Of a DNA stretch of 64,000 nt, positions 39,103-48,935 are shown one piece after another (within the stretch, counting starts at the first letter, position 1; each line of letters opens with the position of its first letter). Origin of the DNA: Woeseiaceae bacterium. Lineage in GTDB: Bacteria; Pseudomonadota; Gammaproteobacteria; Steroidobacterales; Woeseiaceae. The stretch spans positions 1 through 64,000 of the forward strand of contig JAJFKS010000034.1 in NCBI GenBank assembly GCA_021773115.1. Reading direction: 5' to 3'. The position numbers and the translations under genes were made by a program. The notes under the pieces are model-generated. The model did not search any database and had not been told where the DNA came from. It saw only the letters and a program-made list of their open reading frames with translations.

Positions 39103-40944
39103 ATGCTTAAAATAATTCCTATTTCACTTCTTTTTGTTCTTAGTTTACCTGTTGCATTTGGTAACGAAAGACCCCAAAAACCGAATGTCTTATTAATAGT
39201 AACAGATGATTTAGGTTGGCAAGATGTAAAGCGTTACGATATTGACGAACCTTCTCCATACGAAACCCCAAACATTGATAAATTATCTAAAAAGGGCGTT
39301 CTCTTTTGGCAAGCTTATTCCCCGGCACCCACCTGTTCTCCTTCCAGGGGAGCTATTTTGTCAGGTAAACATCCTGTTCGTTTGGAAAGAACTAACGTAA
39401 GAGGAGGGCATCCACCAATGCCCTATAATCGTGGTTCCAATTTGATTAGTCCCTGGATGAGAGGCGCTTTAGATTCCTCAGAAATTACTATAGCTGAATT
39501 GCTTAAATTAAATGGATACAAAACAGGACATACGGGTAAATGGCACGTAGGTGTTCCCAAGACAGACATACCCTCACCTACAGACCAAGGGTTTGATTTT
39601 TCAAAGCATGGCTTTGGAGCTCATAAAAGGATGAAGGATCGTACCAAAGAGTTTTCAACGACTGATTCTTCTAAACCATATTACCTGGATGATAGCGGTT
39701 TTCCATTTGATGACATAACTCAAGATGGTCTTGATTTTATGAATCAATACAAAGACAGTCCGTTTTTTCTTTTCTATGCTTCTCGATTAGTGCACACGCC
39801 TATACAAACAAGAAGTGAAGTATTGTTACGTAAATACTATACAAAATTAGGATTGGACTATCCGAAAAAAGAAGATATATGGGACGAACAAGGTCAAAGG
39901 AACGCATATTATGCCGCAATGATAGAAATGATAGATCATTACACTGGCTTACTTATTAAGTATCTTGAACAAACAGAAGATCCCAGATGGCCAGGACATA
40001 TGTTAATTGAAAATACTTATGTGATTTTTACCTCCGATAATGGTGGTATGGAACAACATACTAATGAAATTATTACAGACAACTATCCTCTAGATAAAGG
40101 AAAGATAAACGCCAAAGAAGGTGGAGTAAGAGTACCTCTTATAATATCTGGTCCAAGTATTCCTCAGGATACAGAATCGAATGTGGTGGTTAATGGTATC
40201 GATTTTTATCCTACGATACTTAGTTGGACTGGTACCAAGAAACAAGAAAATCAAATTTTAGACGGTGCTGATTTATCAATACTACTGAAAAAAGACCCAA
40301 CTGATTCAAAGTTAGTAATAGATCCCTGGACTGGAAAGACGAGAGACACAATGATGTGGCACTTTCCAAACAGCTCAATGCAATCTACTTTACGTGTTGA
40401 TGGCTATAAGCTGGTGCGCCAGTATCTTCCTGGTGAGGAAAAATCTTCTTTAGAATTATATCAACTTTATCAAAACGGTTCAGAACGCGTAGATATTGAA
40501 GAGTCTAAAAACCTTGCTACAAAAATGCCGAAGAAAGCAAAAGAAATGAATCGTCTTCTGCAACAGCGATTAGACAAGTTAAAGGCAAGATATCCTTTTT
40601 CAAACCCTCTTGCTATAGCCCCGCTGCCTAACCAAAGCAAAATCCCGACCGTTATTAATCATGGGGTAGATGGAAACAGAGTTTGGTTAAAATACAAAAA
40701 CAATGGTGCTAAAGTTGTAAAAGCAGAGCTTATCTATACTACAAATGGTGGCGTAATCGGTGAAATTTGGTCTCCTGTTAACATGAAAAACAGCGATGAT
40801 ATAGTTTCTGTAACATTACCCAAAGGAACTACACACTACGTTTTTAATTTAATTGACGAAAACAATTTCTTAATTAGCTATCCAAATGCTGGTTACCAGA
40901 AAGAAACACATGTATTTGCAACTAAAGCTATTTCGGTTAAATAA
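39103..40944 (+). CDS. Secreted sulfatase, AT-rich gene
   Basis: KPNVLLIVTDDLGWQDVKRYD, TCSPSRGAILSGKHPVR, GYKTGHTGKWHVG, FTSDNGGM. Confidence 0.92.
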   Translation: MLKIIPISLLFVLSLPVAFGNERPQKPNVLLIVTDDLGWQDVKRYDIDEPSPYETPNIDKLSKKGVLFWQAYSPAPTCSPSRGAILSGKHPVRLERTNVRGGHPPMPYNRGSNLISPWMRGALDSSEITIAELLKLNGYKTGHTGKWHVGVPKTDIPSPTDQGFDFSKHGFGAHKRMKDRTKEFSTTDSSKPYYLDDSGFPFDDITQDGLDFMNQYKDSPFFLFYASRLVHTPIQTRSEVLLRKYYTKLGLDYPKKEDIWDEQGQRNAYYAAMIEMIDHYTGLLIKYLEQTEDPRWPGHMLIENTYVIFTSDNGGMEQHTNEIITDNYPLDKGKINAKEGGVRVPLIISGPSIPQDTESNVVVNGIDFYPTILSWTGTKKQENQILDGADLSILLKKDPTDSKLVIDPWTGKTRDTMMWHFPNSSMQSTLRVDGYKLVRQYLPGEEKSSLELYQLYQNGSERVDIEESKNLATKMPKKAKEMNRLLQQRLDKLKARYPFSNPLAIAPLPNQSKIPTVINHGVDGNRVWLKYKNNGAKVVKAELIYTTNGGVIGEIWSPVNMKNSDDIVSVTLPKGTTHYVFNLIDENNFLISYPNAGYQKETHVFATKAISVK

Positions 40945-41044
40945 TTCAAATTATTTGACATTACCAGGCAGGCAACGATTGACCGGCGTTAGGCTAATAA
41001 TGACCGCGTGTGGCTCGGTGTCAAATGCGATCTACGAAAATCAA

Positions 41045-43444
41045 TTATTTACCGTAGTAATTGGAATGTGAAGGCAATCGGGTCGTTTTTTCGCTTAGAC
41101 CAAAGAGGTTTTTCTGTCGTTCACTATAGGCCACTGGTTGGATGCTCAATTCGGTTTCGTCCAGGGCGTCAGCGCTAAACAATATGCGGTCCCCTCGAAG
41201 TAATGAAACATGATAGAAGCCAGCGTGGTCTTTGCTCGCACGGTGACTGCCAGTTAGCTCACCGTTTATGTAGATATAGGGCTTAGCGATATCCGGATTT
41301 ACGATTAAAGGTGTGCCAACCAAACTTTCCAGTTCAACGAACCGGGTATCGCCGTCCACCTTTTTTGCCGTAACCAAAAACGCCCCTTGAGTTCTTAATT
41401 GGTGGAACGCAATATCCGACCAATGCGCTGGCGTTGCAGGAAACACGCGAATCTTCCCGCCCCAACTTTGCAATAACATGTCATGTACAGACGTTGCATA
41501 GGACAAAGGGCTCTCAATCACAGGATTGTGTCGACCCTCGGAGTACATAGTTGTTGGCGAAACATTCTTATGATTGATGAAATAGTCGAGATACTGATAT
41601 GCCTTCTCCGCATCCCCCAAGGTCGAGTAAATGGAGCTGGCTCCTGTCAGGGTATAGCCAGTGACCGGCATTGCCTCGGTTTCAATGTCACTGCCGATAG
41701 TCACATCTAACCAGTGATCGACCGATTTGCGAGCCAGCCGGGCATCTCGCTCATTTTCAATAGTCAGTTGCGCTAGTGGATAGATCGGCAGTAGATGCGA
41801 GTAATGACGATGTGGTTTAGAAAATGGAATATCCTTACCAATTCTTAGGCCATTCTCGTCAACTTGAAATTCAACCAAATTCTCAACAACATGCTGCCAC
41901 TTTGAGGTAAGTGGATCCTCGATATTATGAGTTTCATCAAGTTTAAGCAGTGTTTCAAATGTCCACCGCATCAGGCCGATGGTGAAATTGATGTCTTGAC
42001 CAATGCCCGGTTTGTACTCGGGCGACCAACTTTGCTCGATGTGAATAGTGCCGTCGTCTGCAACCAATGGGTTTTCAGCTAAATAATTAAGATAGCTATT
42101 ACCCGTTTGACGCAAGACTGGAAATAGACCGTAGCGTAGCCTTTGTTCATCACCGGAATAGACACAGTGCAACCAATAGTCATGGAGTAACCAGGCCAAC
42201 ATATCTGGAACCTTCGAACCATTGTTTGAGACCAAGTTTTGAGGAAATAAAGCGCCGATCGCTGCGCTATCTGCCCACTGCGCAGGGACATTGCGCGTTA
42301 AGTTTTCACGATATTTATCAATATTGTTAACCAGCGACTCTCCAAGTTGAAGTCGATTGGCCGTTAGATGTGTCCAGTAAATCAATTGTACGTTGAGGTC
42401 GCCCCACACCATTGGCCAGAAGGTATCGTTGTACCAAGGTCCCATAAGATCAAGGATTGGACCATTGCCTCGACTTGCCGACGCAAGTTTGTACATTTGT
42501 ATCCAATAGAAAGCTTCTTTTTCTGGTTCACCTAACGACAGGAAACTTTGAGGATAATAGTCATGCCACCACTTCTTGTGCGAGCTGAAAAAACTGTTCG
42601 CCGCGTGCATCACACGAGCCGCAGCCAGGTTATCCTTAACTGTTAATAAACTATTGTTCTCGGGAAAACTGTGATGAACGCTGGCGGATAAATATTGTTT
42701 GCTATCGGTTTTTCCGACGACTTCCCAACCGACTGTTGTTTCGCCACGATGCTGGTACAACGGCTGGAAGCTAAAGTGCATCCCGCTGTCCTGACTAAAT
42801 GTTGGGCCAGGAGGCATTGGCATCGGCGCTTTTCGCATTCGATTCCAATTAGGAGCAGTAGGACCTTTGCCGCGATCAAAGGCCGCTCTTACTGGGGGAT
42901 AGGGTGCTGCAGGATGCCAGGAAATGTCAATCGATTCCTCAGCACTGGCGTCCGTTTCGAAATAAATGACATCCGTATCACTATGAGTAAGGCCTCTAAT
43001 TGAATAGGTTCCTACGGACGTGGTTACCTCTCCAGTCAATTCTGCATCATACAATCTGAGTCTCAGGTCGACACGCTCAATGTCGCCATTCGAAGTCAGG
43101 TCAAAGCGTCCGAGTGGCAAGCGACTACGGTATATCCATAGCATTTCTTCGCCCTCGTAGGGTAAGCGATGGTCGTAGTAGTCATGTCGGCCGACAAAAA
43201 GAGAAAGCGCGTTTTTGGCCGCTTCTTCAGGTTGATAAAGCAAGAATCCGATATTGCCATTGCCGCTAAATGGAGCAACCTGCCATTTATCAGGAATACG
43301 ATCCCAAATTAAATCTTGCTGACCAAGAAATTCTTCGTAGTCGACATCAATTACAATTTGGCTACCCTTGTGAAGTTGATTGTACGAATTCGCCGCGGTA
43401 TTGGAGCAGGATATGAAAGCGAAACAAACGACACATACGAGCAT
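41045..43444 (-). CDS. GH95-type alpha-L-fucosidase/galactosidase (probable lipoprotein)
   Basis: CFAFISCSNT lipobox; WQVAPFSGNGNIGFLLYQP N-terminal block, LDLMGPWYNDTFWPMVWGDLNVQLIYW and HNPVIESPLSYATSVHDMLLQSWGGKIRVFPATPAHW C-terminal block. Confidence 0.75.
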   Translation of the reverse strand: MLVCVVCFAFISCSNTAANSYNQLHKGSQIVIDVDYEEFLGQQDLIWDRIPDKWQVAPFSGNGNIGFLLYQPEEAAKNALSLFVGRHDYYDHRLPYEGEEMLWIYRSRLPLGRFDLTSNGDIERVDLRLRLYDAELTGEVTTSVGTYSIRGLTHSDTDVIYFETDASAEESIDISWHPAAPYPPVRAAFDRGKGPTAPNWNRMRKAPMPMPPGPTFSQDSGMHFSFQPLYQHRGETTVGWEVVGKTDSKQYLSASVHHSFPENNSLLTVKDNLAAARVMHAANSFFSSHKKWWHDYYPQSFLSLGEPEKEAFYWIQMYKLASASRGNGPILDLMGPWYNDTFWPMVWGDLNVQLIYWTHLTANRLQLGESLVNNIDKYRENLTRNVPAQWADSAAIGALFPQNLVSNNGSKVPDMLAWLLHDYWLHCVYSGDEQRLRYGLFPVLRQTGNSYLNYLAENPLVADDGTIHIEQSWSPEYKPGIGQDINFTIGLMRWTFETLLKLDETHNIEDPLTSKWQHVVENLVEFQVDENGLRIGKDIPFSKPHRHYSHLLPIYPLAQLTIENERDARLARKSVDHWLDVTIGSDIETEAMPVTGYTLTGASSIYSTLGDAEKAYQYLDYFINHKNVSPTTMYSEGRHNPVIESPLSYATSVHDMLLQSWGGKIRVFPATPAHWSDIAFHQLRTQGAFLVTAKKVDGDTRFVELESLVGTPLIVNPDIAKPYIYINGELTGSHRASKDHAGFYHVSLLRGDRILFSADALDETELSIQPVAYSERQKNLFGLSEKTTRLPSHSNYYGK

Positions 43445-43519
43445 CTCTTTGGTTCTTAAGCATTTAAGCAAACTGCCATCAATCACAAGAATTCACCTCT
43501 AGCACTCCCTATTTCCAGA

Positions 43520-44665
43520 TTAGCGTTCAGTCCGACGTTCAACCAGTGACCGATTGACATTGCCGATGCGATCAATACCCAGTAACACCATGTCTCGCCG
43601 CAATTCGTTCGTGAGTATGTGCATCGCGCGGTTCGCACCGGCCTCGCCAGCGGCCGCTAGTCCGTAAAGAAACGGGCGCGCAAATCCAACGGCTTTCGCA
43701 CCTAACGCAAGTGCAATGAGAATATCGGTTCCGCGCCGAACACCACCGTCGAGAATGACCTCCGCGTCCGCGCCGATAGCGTCAACAATCGATTCGAGAA
43801 CGTGCACCGGTGCGGGTGAGCGATCCAGCTGCCGACCACCATGATTTGAAACCATTACGGCATCAAAACCGAGGTCAACGGCCTGTCGTGCATCGTCAGG
43901 CCGTACTACACCCTTAATTACAGCCGGACCATTCCACTCGCCGAGTAGCCATTCCGCGTCTCGCCAATTAAAGCCGGCGTCGAATTGTTCGTAAACGAAG
44001 TCTTGCAGCGACACGGCTGCTGTGTCTTCAGAAAGGTTCGCGTACTTGACCGATGGGCGAATGACGTAATCCAAAGACCATGCGGGCGCCATCAGTGCGT
44101 GCCAGGCTTGCTTGATGCCAAGCTTGGGAGGAATTGAAAATCCGTTGCGAGGATCGCGTTCGCGGTTTCCTGCAATCGGGAAGTCGACTGTGAGTATCAG
44201 GGCCTTGTAGCCTGCCTCGCGGGCACGATCCATCATTTCCTTGACCAGGCCGCGATCTTTCCACACATACAACTGGAACCACTTCGGGCCGCTGGTCAGC
44301 GCAGCGATTTCCTCGATGGAAACAGAAGACAAAGTGGACAGTGAAAAGACGGTTCCCGTCTTGTCGGCCGCTTTGGCAACGCCGCGCTCGCCATCGGTAT
44401 GAAAAAGGCGGTGTCCTGCGGCGGGAGAAGCGAAGAACGGTACGTCGATTTTTTCTCCCAATAATGTGGTCGACATATCGATGTTGTCAGCGCCTGCGAG
44501 CACCTTGAACATCAGGTCATAATCGTCGAACGCGGTGGTGTTTCGACCGAGCGTGATTTCATCGTCGGCTCCGCCATCGATATAGTCAAACACCATGCGA
44601 TGTGCACGACGTTTCGCAGCGATGCGAAGGTCGTCAATATTCAGGTGTTTATCGAGGTTGCTCAC
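43520..44665 (-). CDS. lldD: FMN-dependent alpha-hydroxy acid (L-lactate) dehydrogenase
   Basis: FDYIDGGADDEITLGRN, GPKWFQLYVWKDRG, VMVSNHGGRQLDRSPAPVHVL, DGGVRRGTDILIALALGAKAVGFARPFLYGLA. Confidence 0.9.
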   Translation of the reverse strand: MSNLDKHLNIDDLRIAAKRRAHRMVFDYIDGGADDEITLGRNTTAFDDYDLMFKVLAGADNIDMSTTLLGEKIDVPFFASPAAGHRLFHTDGERGVAKAADKTGTVFSLSTLSSVSIEEIAALTSGPKWFQLYVWKDRGLVKEMMDRAREAGYKALILTVDFPIAGNRERDPRNGFSIPPKLGIKQAWHALMAPAWSLDYVIRPSVKYANLSEDTAAVSLQDFVYEQFDAGFNWRDAEWLLGEWNGPAVIKGVVRPDDARQAVDLGFDAVMVSNHGGRQLDRSPAPVHVLESIVDAIGADAEVILDGGVRRGTDILIALALGAKAVGFARPFLYGLAAAGEAGANRAMHILTNELRRDMVLLGIDRIGNVNRSLVERRTER

Positions 44666-45513
44666 TATTTGTCCAGCGCGACGACAGTTTGACTTTGGGT
44701 GCCTAAACCATCGATTCCCAGCTTAATGTTGTCCCCGACTGCCAGGTAAACAGGCGGCTTCTGTCCCAGACCCACGCCGGGCGGTGTACCGGACGAGATG
44801 ACATCGCCGGGTTGCAGACTCATGAACTGACTCAGGTAGCTCACAATCACTGCCGGGCCGAAAATCATCGTCTTGGTATTGCCGTCCTGATAACGATGTC
44901 CGTTTACTTCGAGCCACATCCCAAGGTTCTGCGGATCTTTGACTTCATCCCGCGTGACCAGCCATGGCCCAATGGGTCCAAACGTGTCGCAACCTTTGCC
45001 CTTGTCCCACTGACTGCCTTTCTCGAGTTGAAACAGTCGTTCGGATACGTCGTTGCAGACGCAGTAACCCGCAATGTGATTGCCGGCTTCTTCCTCAGAA
45101 ACGTAGGATGCATGCTTACCAATGACAATCGCAAGTTCAACCTCCCAGTCTAGCTTTTCGCTATTGCGCGGTTGAATGATGTCGTCATCCGGGCCACAGA
45201 TCGAACTGGTTGCCTTGGTGAATACTTCAGGTTCAGAAGGGACTGGCATACCCGACTCAGCCGCGTGGTCCGAATAGTTGAGTCCGATACAAAGGAACTT
45301 GCCAACGTTTCCTGCGCAGGCGCCCAGACGCACATCTTCGTCGACGAGCGGCAGATAGTTCGTATCCAGTCGACGCAGTGTCGCGAGTGCCTCGTCAGAT
45401 ATCGCGCTTCCGTCGATGTCGTCAACGTGTTGTGCCAGGCAGCGAATGTTTCCATCATTGTCCATTAGTCCGGGCTTCTCTTGTCCAGCCGGGCCGTATC
45501 GAAGTAGTTTCAT
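44665..45513 (-). CDS. Fumarylacetoacetate-hydrolase family; likely 2,4-diketo-3-deoxy-L-fuconate hydrolase
   Basis: FLCIGLNYSDHAAESGMPVPSEPEVFTKATSSICGPDDDIIQP, LDWEVELAIVIGK, VISSGTPPGVGLG; ATGA overlap with the lldD-like gene. Confidence 0.85.
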   Translation of the reverse strand: MKLLRYGPAGQEKPGLMDNDGNIRCLAQHVDDIDGSAISDEALATLRRLDTNYLPLVDEDVRLGACAGNVGKFLCIGLNYSDHAAESGMPVPSEPEVFTKATSSICGPDDDIIQPRNSEKLDWEVELAIVIGKHASYVSEEEAGNHIAGYCVCNDVSERLFQLEKGSQWDKGKGCDTFGPIGPWLVTRDEVKDPQNLGMWLEVNGHRYQDGNTKTMIFGPAVIVSYLSQFMSLQPGDVISSGTPPGVGLGQKPPVYLAVGDNIKLGIDGLGTQSQTVVALDK

Positions 45514-45526
45514 GATTTAGTCCAGT

Positions 45527-46300
45527 TTAGTTATTCAAAGTGACAAAACCGCCATCGATCGGGAAGTTTGAGCCCGTCACAAAAGCCGCTTCATCAGAAC
45601 AGAGGTAGGCAACCATTGCAGCAATTTCCTCTGACGTTCCCATGCGACCGATGGGCTGAGTCTTCGAGAGTTTGTCAAACATCTCGTCACGGTTGTCCGG
45701 ATAATTTTCTTCGAGATACCTGTCGACAAAGGGTGTGTGAACGCGACCCGGCGCAACGCAGTTGCAACGAATGCCGTAGTCCACATAGTCCTTCGCAACT
45801 GAATAGGTCATTGTCAGCACTGCGCCCTTAGTGGTTGAGTAGGCAAAACGATCGGCAATTCCAACGGACGATGCGACAGACGCCATATTGAGAATCGCAC
45901 CGCGGCGTCGATCCTTCATTGCGGGAACGACAGCGGCCAACATGTTGTAAACACCCTTCACATTGACCGAAATCAGACGGTCAAAATCAGCCTCGCTGGT
46001 GTTTTCGAGATTGCCGACATGAGCAATTCCGGCATTGTTCACCAAAACGTCGATGTCCGACGTTGCCAGGATGCCGCTGACTATTTCCCTAACCCCGCCG
46101 TGGTCGGCCACGTCGCAGGCGAAGGCGACCGCTGTGCCGCCGGATTCCTTTATTTCACTTGCGACAGATTCTGCTGACTCGAGGTTAAGGTCAAAAATCA
46201 GCACATGAGCGCCTTCGCTGGCAAGGCGCAGAGAAATGCTCTTGCCTATGCCGCTGCCGCCACCCGTCACCAGCGCTGTCTTTTTTTCAAATCGATTCAT
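45527..46300 (-). CDS. SDR dehydrogenase; likely 2-keto-3-deoxy-L-fuconate dehydrogenase
   Basis: ALVTGGGSGIGKSISLRLASEGA, NNAGIAHVG, YSTTKGAVLTMT; position in a fucose pathway cluster. Confidence 0.85.
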   Translation of the reverse strand: MNRFEKKTALVTGGGSGIGKSISLRLASEGAHVLIFDLNLESAESVASEIKESGGTAVAFACDVADHGGVREIVSGILATSDIDVLVNNAGIAHVGNLENTSEADFDRLISVNVKGVYNMLAAVVPAMKDRRRGAILNMASVASSVGIADRFAYSTTKGAVLTMTYSVAKDYVDYGIRCNCVAPGRVHTPFVDRYLEENYPDNRDEMFDKLSKTQPIGRMGTSEEIAAMVAYLCSDEAAFVTGSNFPIDGGFVTLNN

Positions 46301-46316
46301 TTGTTGTCTTCTTTAT

Positions 46317-47150
46317 TCACTGCTTAAGGTTGTAGAAATCGACCGCATTGCGACCAAAAATATCGGCTTGTTCCTGCTCCGACAGTACCTCGAATCGTGC
46401 TGTTGAAGCATCGTGCCACCCCTGGTAGTCACCGGCTAGATTGAGGACCGGCCAGTCGCTGCCCCAAATCAGCCGTTTCGAACCAAATGTCTCCAACAAG
46501 TGATCGAGATACGGCATCACGTCGTCGTAGGTCTGTTTGTCGCCGGCTTCGGTAATTAGACCCGAGATTTTGCAATAGGCCGACGTCTGACTTGCGATGG
46601 CGGAAATACGGTCGGCCCAGGGTTGCCATTCGCCCGATGCAATATCGGGCTTGGCACCGTGATCGATTACGACGCGCAGTTGCGGATGACGGTTCAGGCA
46701 ATTCAGCAAGTACGGGAGATGCACGGTTCGAACTAAAGCATCGAAACATATGTCATGAGCGGGCAGGGCGTCCAGAACGGTGCCGAGTCCCGGGTCGTCG
46801 ATCCAGGCAGTATTTTCGATGTCCTGAATCATCGGGCGAATTCCAACGAACTTCGAATGTTCAGCGAATTCCTGCAGTGTTTCAATGGCGTTGGTCGGTG
46901 AGTCCATGTCAATCCAACCTACGACTCCGGCGACTCGTGCACTGTGTTCGGCAATGGCTAGCAAGTACCGCGTCTCAGCAACACTGGCGGCGGCTTGTAC
47001 CAATACTGTCTGATCAATGCCCGCTTGATCCAAAAGAGGCGACAAGTCCTCCGGCGTGAAGTCTCTATACAGCGATCGCAGGTCCGGCGTCAGCCAACCA
47101 TAGTCGTCGCGCTGAATAGACCAATAGTGTTGATGACCGTCGATTCGCAC
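46317..47150 (-). CDS. Amidohydrolase-2 family; likely L-fucono-lactonase
   Basis: MRIDGHQHYWSIQRDDYGWLTPDLRSLYRDFTPEDL; VIDHGAKPDIASGEWQPW; RLIWGSDWPVLNLAG. Confidence 0.85.
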   Translation of the reverse strand: MRIDGHQHYWSIQRDDYGWLTPDLRSLYRDFTPEDLSPLLDQAGIDQTVLVQAAASVAETRYLLAIAEHSARVAGVVGWIDMDSPTNAIETLQEFAEHSKFVGIRPMIQDIENTAWIDDPGLGTVLDALPAHDICFDALVRTVHLPYLLNCLNRHPQLRVVIDHGAKPDIASGEWQPWADRISAIASQTSAYCKISGLITEAGDKQTYDDVMPYLDHLLETFGSKRLIWGSDWPVLNLAGDYQGWHDASTARFEVLSEQEQADIFGRNAVDFYNLKQ

Positions 47151-47155
47151 AGGCG

Positions 47156-47359
47156 TTACTTTGCTGTGCCATTAACAGTAACTGGCATCGGCGATAAAAA
47201 GCCGCGCCGCACTTTCGCGTACCCAGCCAGGCGCAAAATTTCGTTTGCTTGCGCTTCTGAAACGGCGTGGTAGAGGTTGCCCAGGGAGGCACAACCAAAG
47301 CCCGGCGTATCGATGCCAAGGCCAGTATTGCCAATACGCCGTTTATCTATCACAGCCAT
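47156..47359 (-). pseudogene. Aldo/keto reductase (fucose dehydrogenase-like), internally deleted and truncated
   Basis: MAVIDKRRIGNTGLGIDTPGFGCASLGNLYHAVSEAQANEIL//RLAGYAKVRRGFLSPMPVTVNGTAK*, compared with intact 55968-57008. Confidence 0.85.
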
Positions 47360-47372
47360 TTACCGAACCCAA

Positions 47373-48701
47373 TTACGTTCCGACTGCCTTCGTTTTGTTG
47401 CCAAGGCGCGATTGCCATGCTGCGCCATCCGGGTATCTGAAATGCTCGAGTGACTCCGCACGCATCTTCACGCTGAAGCCCGGGGCGGTGGGGGCCATGT
47501 ATGCGCCATTACGAATTCGGCACGGTTCTTCGAAATGTTCGTGCAAATGATCGACATACTCGATCACGCGCTCGCCGATGCGTGCGGAAATCTGCACGAA
47601 GTCGATCATCGACATGTGTTGGACATACTCGCATAAACCAACACCGCCTGCATGAGGGCAAACCGGTTTGCCGAATTTGGCTGCAAGCATATACACCGTG
47701 AGCGCCTCGTTCAGTCCTGCTAACCGGCAGGCATCAACCTGGACAATGTCGATGGCGTCATTGGCGATGAACTGTTTGAACAGGATACGGTTCTGACAGT
47801 GCTCGCCGGTCGCGACCTGAATTTCGCCGATATGATCGCGGATTTTTTTGTGGCCAAAGACGTCGTCGGGGCTCGTTGGTTCCTCTATAAACCAGGGCTT
47901 GAACTCGACCAGATTTTGCATCCAGTCAATCGCTTGGTTGACTTCCCACGCTTGATTGGCGTCGACCATTAACCTGACGTCATCGCCAATTGTTTCACGT
48001 GCGATTCGGCAGCGTCGAACATCATCGTCAACGCTTTCGCCGACTTTCAACTTCAGGTGGGTGAAGCCGTTTGCGACGGCTTTGGCGCAGAGTGCTTTTA
48101 GTTTCTTGTCGTTATATCCCAACCAGCCGGCAGACGTGGTATAGGCGGGATATCCGTTTCGCTCAAGATGCTCGATCCGTTCATCGCGTGTTGCCGCGTT
48201 TCGGCGCACTATTTCAAGTGCCTCTTCTTTTGTCAGAGCGTCTTCGATGTATCTGAAGTCAAGACAGCTGACAAACTGCTCTGGCGGCATGTCCGAAAGT
48301 AAGCGCCATACCGGCTTGCTTTCCGAGCGTGCCCACATGTCCCAGACGGCATTGACAATACCGCCGGCCGCCATGTGAATTACGCCTTTCTCGGGCCCCA
48401 GCCAGCGCAACTGGCTATCAGAACGCATTGCAGCATAGAACTCACCGATATTCTCTTTGATGTCGTCGAGATCTTTACCTATCACGAGGTGCTGCATGCT
48501 CTCCACGGCCTGGCAGCAGATTTCATTGCCCCTGCCAATCGTGAAAATCAGGCTAAATCCCTGATTTCCTCGCTCGGTTCTGATCGCGATGTACGCGGCG
48601 GAATAGTCGGGATCCTTGTTGGTTGCGTCGGACCCGTCCAGTTCCTCGGAGGTCGGAAATCGCACATCCAGGGCAGTCAATTTGATGATCTTGTTAGGCA
48701 A
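47373..48701 (-). CDS. Enolase-superfamily L-fuconate dehydratase, copy 1
   Basis: DVRFPTSEELDGSDATNKDPDYSAAYIAIRTERGNQGFSLIFTIGRGNEICC ... VDANQAWEVNQAIDWM ... CPHAGGVGLCEYVQHMSMID; TTG start by alignment to copy 2. Confidence 0.9.
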   Translation of the reverse strand: MPNKIIKLTALDVRFPTSEELDGSDATNKDPDYSAAYIAIRTERGNQGFSLIFTIGRGNEICCQAVESMQHLVIGKDLDDIKENIGEFYAAMRSDSQLRWLGPEKGVIHMAAGGIVNAVWDMWARSESKPVWRLLSDMPPEQFVSCLDFRYIEDALTKEEALEIVRRNAATRDERIEHLERNGYPAYTTSAGWLGYNDKKLKALCAKAVANGFTHLKLKVGESVDDDVRRCRIARETIGDDVRLMVDANQAWEVNQAIDWMQNLVEFKPWFIEEPTSPDDVFGHKKIRDHIGEIQVATGEHCQNRILFKQFIANDAIDIVQVDACRLAGLNEALTVYMLAAKFGKPVCPHAGGVGLCEYVQHMSMIDFVQISARIGERVIEYVDHLHEHFEEPCRIRNGAYMAPTAPGFSVKMRAESLEHFRYPDGAAWQSRLGNKTKAVGT

Positions 48702-48717
48702 TTTTTTACTCGTTATG

Positions 48718-48750
48718 ACTCCATATATGAAACAGTATTGTATAAATGCA
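48718..48750 (-). promoter_or_regulatory. Fuc-block operator-like motif, site C
   Basis: TGCATTTATACAATACTGTTTCATATATGGAGT on minus strand; 19-bp unit spacing; 17 bp upstream of the copy-1 dehydratase start. Confidence 0.55.
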
Positions 48751-48935
48751 ATTCTGTCAATCATAACCCGGACATCGCCCAGTATGGCGCGCACCTGTGG
48801 TACGCGGTACTCCACCGGAAATTGGGGCCGCCTGTGTCGAAATTCTCGTGTTGCACCAATGAAAGAACATATTGACCAGTGCAGTCTAAACCGGCAGTCT
48901 GCGCCATTGACGTCAACGAGTTCAGAGGGGCAGAC

